Shown here: piece by piece, positions 23,998 through 35,779 of the stretch | Numbering within the stretch: the first letter of the stretch is position 1 | How the letters are laid out: the number at the start of each line of letters is the position of its first letter | DNA from: Typha latifolia | Taxonomy: Eukaryota > Streptophyta > Magnoliopsida > Poales > Typhaceae | NCBI GenBank assembly: GCA_019914945.1 | Contig: CM034113.1 | Coordinates: 7,854,850 to 7,918,849, forward strand | Direction of reading: 5' to 3' | DNA length: 64,000 nucleotides | Notes under the pieces: generated by a model | What the model was told of the DNA's origin: nothing | Seen by the model: the letters and a program-made list of their open reading frames with translations, nothing else | Databases searched by the model: none | Program-made: the position numbers and the translations under genes

Positions 23998-25038
23998 ATG
24001 ATATCAATGGCGATGAGCTCCTCCTCCGCATTCAAATCCCGTTCTCATCTCCTCCATCCTCATCCGACCAAGTCCCAATTCCTCTCCTCAGTCCAAATCC
24101 AATGTCCCAAAAGCGCTAATCCTTCTTGGTTTAAGAGGAGGAGGAGCCTCCTCCTCTCCCTTCCCTTCTCCACACTCCTCCTCCTCCCTCCCAATCCCGC
24201 CTCCGTCTCCGCCGCCGTCGACTTCGACCCCCTCACCGAACTCGAGAAGACGGCGAGCGCCACCTTGTCTCGCCGCGTCTCCGATGCCATCCGCCTCCTC
24301 GACCTGGCCCGTGACCTCCAGGCCAAGGGCGACTTCCCCCAAGCACTCCTCTGCTTCACCCAGGTAAAATAGGATGATAAAAACCGAATCTTTGTTTCGT
24401 GGATTCTGTAGGAAGCTGTGTAATTTAGGATTTATCAAGTGCAAAAGGATGATAAATTTCGAACTTTTATGGTAAAATTCGATATCTTTTATCCCTATAG
24501 GTGATCAAAAAATATTTACAAAAATTGAATATGTAGAAGATTTTGTAATTTAGGGTTCATTAAATATTAAAAGTGACGTAGGATTTGAATATATATGTTA
24601 AGGATTGGATCTTTTTGATCATGTAGGTTATAAGCGATTATAAGGAGTTTGCCTTCGCAGAATATGCTAGAGTTGGGAGAGCATTAGTATTGTATGAGAT
24701 TGGTGATAGACAGGAGGCGATTGCAGAGATGGAGGATGTCTCCATTTCCCTGAAGGGTTATCCAGGTGCTAAATTGCAGCTCATAATTGTTAAATTTTGT
24801 GGGGTTCTATTTTCTTAGGTGTGTTAAGCGTTTGTTATGGGTATGTTGTGCAGAGATTCATGCGGCGCTTGCTGCAGCCTTGTATGTGGATAAGCATGCT
24901 CCTCTGTTGGCAGAGAACCAGTTCACAATTGCCACTCTTTTAGATCCTCATTACACTGATCTGTCGTATGTAAGAGAGACGAAGCATTGGCCTCCAAGCT
25001 TAGTTAGTTCCTTGCAACACTTCATCACCCTGTCATAA
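23998..25038 (+). CDS. TPR-like protein, predicted thylakoid lumen
   Basis: Exons 23998-24363, 24627-24765 and 24854-25038; 229 residues. The N-terminus looks like a bipartite lumen-targeting signal: a Ser/His/Lys-rich stretch, then KRRRS (47-50), a hydrophobic LLLSLP...LLLLPP core and a cleavage-like SVSAA near 70-73. The mature part has a helical TPR-like pair (AIRLLDLARDLQAKGDFPQA, ALVLYEIGDRQEAIAEMEDV) and a C-terminal segment with ENQFTIATLLDPHYTDL. It resembles the single-copy plastid TPR protein of Arabidopsis (At1g78915 type, from memory). Role unknown; photosystem assembly or repair is only a guess. An alternative start is 24007, where the ATG has a better context (ATGGCG). Confidence 0.85.
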
Positions 25039-27243
25039 GGATTCACATCAATGTGGTATGGTTATTTATATATATATCCATCTGCCACTTTTCTATTTGA
25101 TAAAGAAAGCAAACAAAGAAGAAAAATATGTTAATTTTGTAATTGTGGATTCTTTAGCTATAGAATATGTTAATGTAAACTGTATATAATGCTTTTGTTC
25201 TTCGTCGTCTCATCCTGATGAAGCATATTGGCTGCTGTTACAATGAAATGTTTTGGTTTTCCTTATAATGAGATACGATTATACTACTGTAAGTGGTACA
25301 TTTATATGATGTCTTCTATTTACCTTGTAGCAGGCCTTTCTGTTGAATTATGTTTAGTTTAGCCGCCCAAAATAATGATCTCCTAGTAACTACAAGACAA
25401 TCTTCTTGATGTATCAGTTTCTCTATTTGTACTACTCTATTTCAGCACCTATTGGACATTGACCTTTAAGTCGTTTTCCAGAAGGCTTATTCCCATTTTT
25501 GACTCAAATAATGAATATTTTCTTGAAGAGGAGTGCAAGTATCCTTATCCATTGTAGGAATTAAATAGCTTATCTTCTTTACAACGGTGCAGTTGCCGGC
25601 ATAAATTATCTAACTTTGAAATCCTTTATTAACCAAACTTATGAATCAGTATGCCTCAATAAAGATGTCCAGTTCATCTTTAGAATCATTTTGTCAAATG
25701 AGACTATTTACCTTTGCCTTGTCAGTGCTTTCATTTACGCTGATTGGGGCCCTTTCACTTCAGAAATCTGGTTGTGTAAACAAATTGTGTGATCTTATTT
25801 CTTTTATTTTTCTGCTTGAACTTGCAAAGATGCTTGCTTTCGACAGAAGAAGATTAATCTCTCTACTCTTTATCTATCATTACATCTTTCCATTTATTTG
25901 GAAAGCTTGAAGTGTATAATAACCCCATGTGTTTATACTTTAATAGTACTGTCTATAATATCTAATTGTCTATGAAACTAGTATTAAACAATTTTGAATG
26001 CTCTTTATATTTGAACAATAGGAAGTCAATCATAGTGAGTAATATTTACATTTTACATACCTTATAAGCATATCATTACATACCATATCTTGAGCAATCA
26101 TAGTGATAGTTGTTTGGTTTAATGCAAGCACAACTAATACTCTATCCTCATGTCCTTCCAGTGGAGGCCTTAGTTTCTATCACATGCATTTGAAACTTTC
26201 AAAATTCTTTTTCTTTTCTTTGGGAAGAATTTGAAACTTTCAATCTTATTGGCTATGTGGGCTAAAGCTAAGCATAACAATAAGTCAACCATGCAAACCT
26301 CATGCATCCTCTTTTCCCTTTTTTTTTTTTTGAGAAATAAAATAATAATTTATGACCAATCTTTTTGCTATAGTTTCTCACTGGACATTTAGAAAACAAA
26401 GAAAAATATAAAGCTGATGTGTATATTTGCAATTACCATCCCTATCTTATAGGAAATTCTATATAACAACAGCATTATTCAACTCATTCAATCCAATCTT
26501 CAACTCAACTTTCTGGATAGCTTTTATTCTTCAAAACAAAAGAAAAGGAAATGGATAGCTCGAAATGGTCAACCTAGGAGCGTGAAGAAGTTGCCATGCA
26601 GTGCACTGTGTCTTGCACGACAAACGACTACCCACGTGTAGCATTCTGACTGGTTCTCAAAACAGTTCGTCCGCCTTGAATTTAGCTTTCTGGCCCACCT
26701 TGCGTTGGCGGTGGATCAACAGAAGCAAGCCCTGGATGCAGGAAAATACTACATCTATGTATGTAAATTGTACAGAAATCAGCGAAGGAATTGAATAAGC
26801 TCACGACAATTTAGAGGGGATTAGGATGCTATGTTTTTACTGGAGAAGTTTTGTGTGCTTAAGGGTGTCGGGTTGTAATTAATTTTTTTGGGGGGTGTTT
26901 TAAGTGATGCCCGACTTAAATTGAGGGGGGTTTCAAATGTAATGTTTGTAGGAAGTTTCTGCAACCGAGGATGCATACGATCAGCTCTGGGCTTGTCTCG
27001 TGACTAAAAATAAACTAGATTTTTTTTTTGTTAAAATAAACTAGCTTTTAAAAAAAGCATTAAACCTAATGATTAAAAAAAAAACATTAAACCCAGCAAA
27101 GTAGCAAAAAATGAGGAAGATAATTTTTTTTTTTGAAAAATAAAATTCCCCAATCTCTCTCTTATATTCAAAGAGAGTTTATTATATAGGAGGTTGGTCC
27201 GGCCACCGCTTTGTTTCCTTCGTCCCGATCAGAGCTCTGGGAG
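25039..27243. other. Intergenic region between the TPR and PP2C genes
   Basis: Holds the TPR 3' UTR, then AT-rich sequence. A promoter-like stretch with TATATAA at about 26460 and an ATG at 26551, closed by TAG after eight codons, may be a decayed or non-coding transcription unit. A TATA-like TTATATAGG near 27180 precedes the PP2C start by about 60 bp. No intact gene is seen. Confidence 0.55.
26455..26800 (+). other. Possible degenerate or non-coding transcription unit
   Basis: A TATA-like CTATATAAC, an A-rich leader and ATGGATAGC at 26551 resemble the beginning of a plant gene, but TAG follows after eight codons. A different frame then reads VRLEFSFLAHLALAVDQQ and continues to TGA near 26799. 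No family is recognised. It may be a pseudogene, a non-coding RNA or chance. Confidence 0.15.
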
Positions 27244-30075
27244 ATGACGAGGAAGGAGGCGATGATACGGAAATCGGAGCCTGACGCCCTCTTCAGCGGC
27301 GGCGGCATAAGGTATGTTTTGTTTCAATATGGTGGATATCGTGAGAATTTAATTGGGTCTGGGGGGAATTTTGATGTGGATTTGGGATTTGGGCAGTACC
27401 CGTTTGATGCTTTGGTTAGTGGGTTTTGTGGGCGGATGCAAATGGGGATGGGTTCAAAAAGAGATCTTTTTGTGGGTTTTGAACCTTTTAGTTTGGTTTT
27501 GGATCTAAATGGATCTCCTTTCGGTGCTTTCTGATGTGGGTTTTGATGGGAAAGATATTAAAACCTGTTTGACTTGGAAGTTTATCCTTGCGTGGATATT
27601 GATTTCTCAAGTCACAAGTATGATGATGAACAAGTGAAAAAGCTGCTGATATATTTTGAACATTAGGACATCTTATCTGCAGATATCGACTTAAATTTAT
27701 AATTGAAGAGATTATATGTTGAGAGAAATGGTTTTAATAAATTCAAATGGAAGATTCTTGCTTTAATTTTCTTGATAATATAACAGATGGTAGGCATGAT
27801 TTGTCAATACTGGAAGAAATGTGATGAACTTGATTTAATTTGATTTGGCAGTTTTCTTACTGGAACGAAGAATGGGAGGTTCAGCTACGGATATGCTACT
27901 TTTAAGGGTAAAAGGGCGTCGATGGAGGATTTCTTTGAAACAAGGATATCAGAAGTTGATGGTCGGATGGTTGCACTTTTTGGTGTATTTGACGGTATGA
28001 GCAACTTCTATTGTGTAACCATGTTTAGATTATCATCATAGATAACACTTGGATAATTCCATTTCCTGTCTCATTCTTTGTGATGTTATGCTCAATAGAT
28101 TATACTTTATAATGCCACATGAGTTTCTAGGTTTCTTGATGCATTTCCTTGAATTTTTTTTGCTTATTTTATGCATATATACGTAGGCCATGGAGGTTCC
28201 AGAGCTGCAGAGTATCTGAAAAACCACTTGTTCAACAACTTATGCTGCCATCCACATTTTATTGAAGATACAAAGTCAGCTATTGGTCTGTGGTTGGTGA
28301 ATCTCATTGCTTATACTTCCTTTCTGTCTATCCTTACTTTCTGGTGTTTCCTCTGACATAGTAAATTTTTTGTTACAGTTGAATCATTTAGACAGACAGA
28401 TGTTAATTTTCTTAATGAAGAAGTTGGTCAGCAAAAGGATGCTGGATCAACCGCATCAACAGCTATTTTGTTAGGTGATCGGCTTTTCGTTGCAAATGTT
28501 GGAGATTCTAGAGTCGTGGCGTGTAAATCAGGCTCAGGTTGGCATTCGTCCTTTTAAAACAACTGAAATTGGCATTTGTTGCATCTAGGTAAACGATAGA
28601 TAGAATAGTCGAACGTGGCATATCTTTTGTACTTTATCATTCGGCGCATAAATTGCCCTGAAGCAAGTTCATCAATGATATAAATTATTTTTTGGTGGTC
28701 ATGCTCCTGTGCCTATGTTGATTATGTATTTTTCTTGTTTAACATTGAGCATAAATTTTATGATATTTAGGTACATGTTTGATGAATTCTACTGATGACA
28801 ATTATAATTCAAGATGGACCTAATCAGAAGACTGCCACCATAATGCTGAGACAACTAAGAAGCACTTTAATCATCTTATCCTATGCTTATGTCAAAGAAC
28901 CTAAGCTCAAGCTTCACTTTTGGACATTCTTCAGCACCTTTTGCTTGGTTCCTTGATATGTTGTCCTCTTTGATTCCATTTGCTGTATGAAGTTACCAAA
29001 ACCATTTTCTTTCTTTCTGTTTTTTTTTTTTTGTATTTTGTTTTCTTTTATATAATGGCAGTTAGGATTAATGCAAAATTGTGTTTCAAATCATTTACTT
29101 TATGTTTCATATGTCATTCTTCATACAAAGTTTGAGTCTTGAACTTATTAGAATTGGCTGAAAGGTATGACTGACTTTATCACTGTTAACAAACATTAGG
29201 CATCTAGTTGTTTATCTTATTTTGCTACTTCATCAATGAAATATTTATTTCTACTGCAGCAATACCTTTGTCAGTTGATCACAAACCTGATAGGTCTGAT
29301 GAGCGTCAACGAATTGAAAATGCAGGTGGCTTCATCCTTTGGGCAGGTAGAACTCATATTTGTCTTTCTTCACTGCTCACTTAAAGGACGTATTTTATAG
29401 TATCAATATGAGATTTTAAATGATAAACTTCTGCAGGTACTTGGCGGGTTGGTGGTGTTCTTGCTGTTTCTCGTGCATTTGGAGATAGATTGCTTAAGCC
29501 ATATGTTGTTGCTGAACCAGAAATTCAGGTAATTAATATTGAAGTTCCAGTTGGTTATGACTTACAACATTAGATAATTAGATAGTTAGCACTTCTCTTT
29601 CCACAGTAGTGAAAATCAGACTTTTTTATTTTTTTTATTCGCAGGAAGAAGACATTGAAGGGGTTGAATTTCTGATTATTGCGAGTGATGGACTTTGGAA
29701 TGTTGTGTCAAATAAGGTAATACTTCGTTATGCCTGTTATTGAAAGCTTTTTGCTGCCAAGATCCATGTTTATGCTAAGGAAAAATCGTATTGAATATTA
29801 TGTTTGTTGAGAATTGGGCTTTCTCCAATTACATGTGAAATTTCTTGACGCAAAAATACTTTTTATTTGTGTGCCGTCCAATTTTCACTTCTCTTAGGGT
29901 ACATATCTTATCCTACTTATCTTTCAAACCTTGTTGGATATTGCAGGACGCAGTGAAACTAGTGGAGGGCACTACAGATGCTGAAACTTCTGCAAGAAAA
30001 CTCATAGAAGAGGCCTATGCCCGAGGGAGCAGCGACAACATCACATGTGTCATCGTGCAGTTCGACAATTCATGA
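27244..30075 (+). CDS. Protein phosphatase 2C (PP2C11/PP2C59-like)
   Basis: A metal-dependent Ser/Thr phosphatase. Eight exons: 27244-27311, 27852-27994, 28187-28285, 28379-28537, 29260-29346, 29437-29528, 29645-29716, 29947-30075; 282 residues, a little shorter than typical relatives because the N-terminus is short. Motifs in order: [12 protein letters not shown] (metal-binding Glu and Asp), [79 protein letters not shown] and [13 protein letters not shown]. The usual DGLWD is DGLWN here; the first Asp, which binds metal, is kept. The whole series matches the plant PP2C11/WIN2-type clade. Start: the first ATG in frame is 27244; codons further upstream are not ATG. Confidence 0.93.
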
Positions 30076-31247
30076 GCATATGAAACCGTCTCTTTCTGAA
30101 GCAATCAGGAATTACTGAAAAAGAGCATGAATTTCTGCAGTCGGCCCTCCAAGAGATTGTAGCAAACACCTCCGACATCGACTCCTCTGAGTTGGTGTTT
30201 GTACTAGTCATTGCATACTAACTAGATTGTGTTGTGTTCAATCATCCTTGTATTTGTTTCAGTAATATAGTTCTGTAACAATAGAATTCTCAGAATGAGT
30301 TGGTGATGTTATTTGGATGAATTAGTATCTAATTAATTTGTCGTGTTTCTTTTTGATCCCATCCATTTGGTGAATTAACATTGTCAAACAATTTCTTATG
30401 TACAACAGCACAGGGGTGCATTCATATATTTCCATCATCTGCCCATGACTATTATTACTTGGTCCATAACTCCCAGATTTCCTCAATATGATGTGTGTGT
30501 GTATATATATATGCAAACTGCATTTTCTTGACCAGGAATTCCTTGCATTGAATGATTATTGTGATGGATTTGCATTGACTATGGAATGTGGTCCTTTATC
30601 ATTATTTTTCCTTTCTCATGGCCCAGTAGTTCGTCATCTCCTTCTCTTTTTTGTTGCTCTACAACTTGGCTGTGATCTTAGTTATTCAAAATTATCAGTA
30701 GATTATCAGGGTTTCTAACAGAAATTCATCAAATATTTGGCACATAACCTCATTATTAACGAAAGTTTTCTCTTCTTTCTCTGCTGTTTCTCTGAAAGTC
30801 TAACTCTAAAAAATCTATCCTCCTCTCTTTTCTAAAGCCCACAACTTAAATAGAAATCTCACTACCATCACAAACCTCACTAATTCTCTTTCTTTCTTTC
30901 TCCCAAACCTGCAAACCTAATACATAAATCCCACTATCACCACCACCACCACTAATCCCCAACAACCCCTCAATAATTCATCTCCATCCTTCGAGTGGTT
31001 TTCGATCGCAGAAGTAGAAGTTTTAGGTGCATAATAGTCATTTTGTAACCTTTGCCAACACTTATGTATAATAGTGTCAAAACCACCGACAGGTGACTTC
31101 ATTCAAATAGAAAAAAAAAAAGGAAAGTGAGAAAAAGAAACACTAAAAAGATGTCTTGGATCCATTGAGATTAGATTCTGTCCTTATATTATATAACAAG
31201 AATAATAAGATTTATCTTGTACTTAGTTACAATTTTGAGAACTAACA
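30076..31247. other. Convergent spacer between the PP2C and U-box genes
   Basis: Contains the 3' UTRs of both genes. AT-rich, with no further gene seen. Confidence 0.7.
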
Positions 31248-32411
31248 TCACCACATAGACTTGAGCAGCTTCAGCAAAGCACTGACCCTGATCTTGGCCC
31301 TGGAGCTGCACTGGCTTTGCAGCAGCAGCAGCAGCTGTGGTAACAGTCCGGCGTTCACCGCCGCCGACTGCACCCGGGCCGAGTCGGAGCACATGATCAG
31401 CAGCGATCCGACGGCGTGCTCACTCGCCTCATGATCCGTGGGAACAATGAACACATGCTTCACGAGCACTTGGACTACATTGGCATCCTTGGCCATAGCC
31501 TTCCTGCCGGCCTCCAATCCTAGTAGTATCTCCACAGTTGCCAAAGCCCGGGAAGTGCTCATTTGAATTGAGCTTGACAAGTAGGTGACTAGCCCATTTA
31601 GACCACCTTCTCTGATCACATTGCCCCTGTTGGATTCTCTCAGGCTTATGCCGGCGATAGCTCGGACCGCCGCATCAGATGCCTTTACATCGCATTTGCT
31701 ATGCATCAGAGAGACTAATACTCGCAATACCCGCTGCGATTGCCCGATGGCTTCACAAAGTTCTCGAGTTGCTAAAGATGTAGCAATTGCTTCCAAAAGA
31801 TAACAAAGGCTAGTTTTAATCTTGGTATGGCCTTGCTCCAAGAGGAGCATAAATGAAGCTAAGTATTTGTCTTCTTTGAGCATGTTGAGTGCATCAACTT
31901 GGCCAGACGGCAACAGACTGAGACCGCAATCGAGGGCTAATTCTAACATCTCCAAGTGATAAGCCACCGGATTTTCGAAGAGCAGGCGAAGAAGAACTTG
32001 AGAAAAGCCTAAGTGAATCAAATATGTCCGCCCTATATCAGACTCCACAGATAGAATTCTGACCTTTTTGAGTATTTCAAACTTGGCGGCATTAGTAGTG
32101 TTCTTGGACTGCAGGCTATGTTTAAGGGTTGCGAGGGAGAACTCGGTGCCGCTGATCGAATCGGAGGCCGCCCGTCGTGAATCTATGTCAGGTTCTGCGA
32201 CGATCCATTGATCGATAAGGTGGCGGAGAGTGTGGTTGGGGACTAGAGACGTGTCGCGGAGCCTTTGCATTGTGACCGGGCATGTGAGATGGCCGTCGGC
32301 GAGCCACTTTTCGATGCTTGGCCGGTCGTAGGTCTGGCCGGTGCTCAGGGTGACTGGATCAGTGAAGAGATCCAGGCTAATTGGGCATCTGAACAAGTGT
32401 GGGATGCTCAT
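31248..32411 (-). CDS. U-box E3 ubiquitin ligase with ARM-like repeats
   Basis: A plant U-box ligase that would pass ubiquitin from an E2 to a target held by its helical repeats. Intronless, 387 residues. The U-box is at about residues 3-75: IPHLFRCPISLDLF, DPVTLSTGQTYDRPSIEKWL, TCPVTMQRL, LVPNHTLRHLIDQWI. The remainder is leucine-rich and helical, with ARM-like units such as AVRAIAGISLRESNRGN, TVEILLGLEAGRKAMA and AVGSLLIMCSDS; it belongs to the PUB20-31 type. The start is the ATG at 32411: the frame continues only to an in-frame TGA about 27 nt upstream, with no other ATG, so the U-box begins almost at residue 1. Which PUB it equals is unclear. Confidence 0.9.
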   Translation of the reverse strand: MSIPHLFRCPISLDLFTDPVTLSTGQTYDRPSIEKWLADGHLTCPVTMQRLRDTSLVPNHTLRHLIDQWIVAEPDIDSRRAASDSISGTEFSLATLKHSLQSKNTTNAAKFEILKKVRILSVESDIGRTYLIHLGFSQVLLRLLFENPVAYHLEMLELALDCGLSLLPSGQVDALNMLKEDKYLASFMLLLEQGHTKIKTSLCYLLEAIATSLATRELCEAIGQSQRVLRVLVSLMHSKCDVKASDAAVRAIAGISLRESNRGNVIREGGLNGLVTYLSSSIQMSTSRALATVEILLGLEAGRKAMAKDANVVQVLVKHVFIVPTDHEASEHAVGSLLIMCSDSARVQSAAVNAGLLPQLLLLLQSQCSSRAKIRVSALLKLLKSMW

Positions 32412-35400
32412 GTAGCCCTCTTCTATTGCACCCAAAGATCAAAAGGAAGCTAAATGTAGTCTAATAATAGGTCATATGCAATCTTCTGAAAGTCTTTTTT
32501 ATTTTGAAAAAGAAAAAGAAAAAACTAAACCAGCAGTCACTCCCATGCAATTTAATGAATGAAAGGGTTTAGAACTCACATCAACATCTCAAATCTTAAA
32601 GCTCTGATGGCACTTCAGGCTTCATTCAGACAGGAGATTGAGGGAAATATAGGAAGAAAAAAGAAGGTACAGGAAAGTGATGCCTCTCCAATTTTGAAAT
32701 AGATAGAAACAAACAAGATAATGGCAAGCCAATAAACTTATCCAGAAATTGTTAGCAGAAATTTGTGACTATAGAAGAAGAAAGCCAAGTGTGTCAGAGT
32801 TCTAGATGCATTCAAAACATCCAGAAGAAGAAGAAGAAAATGAGCACTCCTCAATATATTTAGGAAAATTTTGCATTCTTTGCAAGTTTGTATTCTTAGT
32901 GGGGGTGGCAAATTCCTTGCCCTTATCTTTAGGTATTGGAGCTTGAGATTAATTTGCAGCACAAGTGCTGAAATAGTTGGTGAAATGGGCAGTCAAATAT
33001 TCCAATCTCTATAATTAGTAGCCAGTCAAACTTACCATATATTAGACCCTTTCAAACTGTTGAGCTTTAATTGATCTCATCTGCCCATCCTTTGTGTATA
33101 TATATATATATACATATATATCAGTAAAAAGGAAATAAAATTTCAATGTTAACATTTGAAGAAATCTAAACTTGTTGTGCTCTCTAAGCAATTGATGTCA
33201 TCTTTTATTATCATTTGAAGGGAGTAAATTATCGAAATCAATTGTAGGCGACATCGACGGCGACATGCATATGTTCTTTATGTACATAGAGGCTTCATTT
33301 TTTTTTGTCTTACTTAGATAAATGAATTGCTGATCCGAATAACAAAAAAGACTATGAATTTTGAAGGTTGAACTTGGACTATAGCAAGCATTTTTCTTCC
33401 CTCATTTATAAGATAGGATCTGCTCTGAAAGATATGCTGGAAATAAATCCTGAATTAATTCGGATACAAGTCATAGAAATGGAACATTCTTTAGTCTTTT
33501 AGTTTATATTATGAAAAATCCTAGTATGCCTAATTCAAAGATGCATGATGAAATGTCCATTGAATGGTCTTGTGTCCTTAAGCTAATTCTACTCCACAAA
33601 GTCTAGAGCTACTCTTTCATTAGGAGATAAATATAATAGTTTAGATTCTTCTTAGTCTGAGTGCCCTGAAAATTTTGCAATCAATCAATTGAATCTCAGT
33701 GGGGACTCCTCTAATTTTCATTTTTTTCTCCTATCTCCTTTTCTTTTTTAATAAACATATGGCAAACTTTATTATTATTATTTTCTAAATCAGACTGCAA
33801 ACTGGTTAGCTAATTATTGGGATAAGGCAAACTAAGGTGATGCTCTTTAGTGAATGAATTATAAACAACACTTGTATCATTTTAACAACAAGAGAAGAAA
33901 ATTATATAAATTGGTACTTGTCAAATTGTATTACCACTCATGTCCATTCCATGGCTGTAAACTTGGACTAATCAACATGAGCTGAAATTGAAAGCCAATC
34001 AAAGTGGTCTCAAATTCTTACTGGCGTTCAAGCATTCGCAACCACCTGTGGGGGAGCTGTCCACATCCTTACTTTTTTTTGACTGCATGGACCCAAATTT
34101 TCAAATAAAAGTTGCAAGGATTGTATTGGTGAGAAGAAGATAAGGGAAAATAGATGAATTTGCAATGGTTCACAGTGAATATTGGATGGAATTCAAGCAT
34201 CCAAATCATACTCATTTTGTTTGGCTTGTTGCAAAGTGCCAAAGTTTGGTTTAGAAACATAAGGCTACAGGAGTTGGTGAATTTTTAGCAGCAACAACAA
34301 CAACAACAACAAAAAGTGCACAATAATGATGACATGGATCAAAATTCTCACTTCCATTTCTACTTTTTTCATCACTTTTGAAAATTATGAGCCTAATGAT
34401 AGAGTAACTTCTCTTATAAATAATAGGTTGGTTGTATTATATAATTTGAACTCGTTATAGTCCGTTTCTTAGGAGAATTAACTCAGCTATCTAGTTGATG
34501 ATTAGCTCATGAGATTGTAATTTATAAAACAAAGCTAATAAGAAATATTTTGAGAGAGAGAGAGATACAGAGAGAGGTTGGAGGAGGGAATTCAAATAGG
34601 GGAAGACTGCAAGAAGGAAGACCCTAATTTGATCCTCTTAACTCTAATAGCTGTACATTGAATTCTACGTTCTCTAATTGGGTCAAATATTGGGGTGTCA
34701 TTTTCTATGGTGCACGTGTTGTGCACTTGGACTAGAGTCCTGGTCCCATGATAGCTCTTCTAGATGGAATGCCTTTTGGCTCTTTCTGTAAAGCCAAAAG
34801 ACAGAAGCCAAACTTGTATTATATTGTAGTCTGCAGAGCTTTTTCTCCTCTAACTTAAGACTACCTGAATGAGCTTAGGAAACTATCAAATATTACTTGC
34901 CAACTTTTTCCTAATATCTATCACATGAGATTGTAGTTCAACTTCTCTCTCTCTCTCTCTGGCGGCTAGGTGATACTGAACTGTTTCTTTCCCCCCTCCA
35001 AGTTCTCCATTCATTTCAGATCATGCTTCTATGTCTGTCATGGTAAGCTTGTTATGGTGATGTAAGAGGATATATGTATATATATACATGGACATCAATG
35101 CTGTTGCTGTTTCTTTCTTGTTTAGTATTCTTTACATGCCACTCACACCAATAAGAGAATCTATCTGCATCAAATTTAGTTTCACATTTTCACAAAAAAC
35201 TATCAAAAGTAGTAACTCTGCAAAGTATTTAGTTTGAAGCTTCAGACAAAAATCGACCAATAAATCTCTTGTTCAACAAGTAGCTTTGACAAGAATTTGG
35301 TCTGAAGTTATCTTATAGAAGATGATTTTGCATGACTCGTGGCATAATGTGATAGAATTGTATTGTTGCAGCTGAGTCAGCGAGAGCTTTTGACAGCCCA

Positions 35401-35779
35401 AAGTAATGAATGAGGATGAATCATGCAGAATATAGACAACAAAGTTCAACAAATAAGAATTTCATCAAAGGATTCGTAAATGGCGAATTATTCGATAAGA
35501 ATGAACTTCAGGACAAGTACTTGCAGGAAATGTTAGCAGAGCTTTATGTACAAGGTTGCATTTCGGCAAACAATGTTTCCTGTGCAAGCAGTCAGTGAGA
35601 AGTGAGAACCAGCACAAGCGTATCATCTTTCTGGCAAAGGTCTTGTTAGACCTGCACATAGCCTCGGACTAATTTGCGTCCTTGGCTTCCATTTTACAAA
35701 TGTTACACTAAAGAGAATCAAAAGGGCAGGGCCCAGTTGACAAGGCCGCTCACCAGAACATGCAGAAATATTGCTTTAC
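32412..35779. other. Intergenic region between the U-box and ACR genes
   Basis: Promoter and leader of the U-box gene, then about 3 kb of AT-rich sequence with short TA runs near 33098 and 35076 and a short CT run near 34941-34962. No gene is seen on either strand. Confidence 0.65.

Noticed and set aside
25641..25910. 89-codon hydrophobic frame after the TPR gene
   Set aside because: AT-rich composition gives Phe/Leu/Ile by chance; no motif and no gene context.
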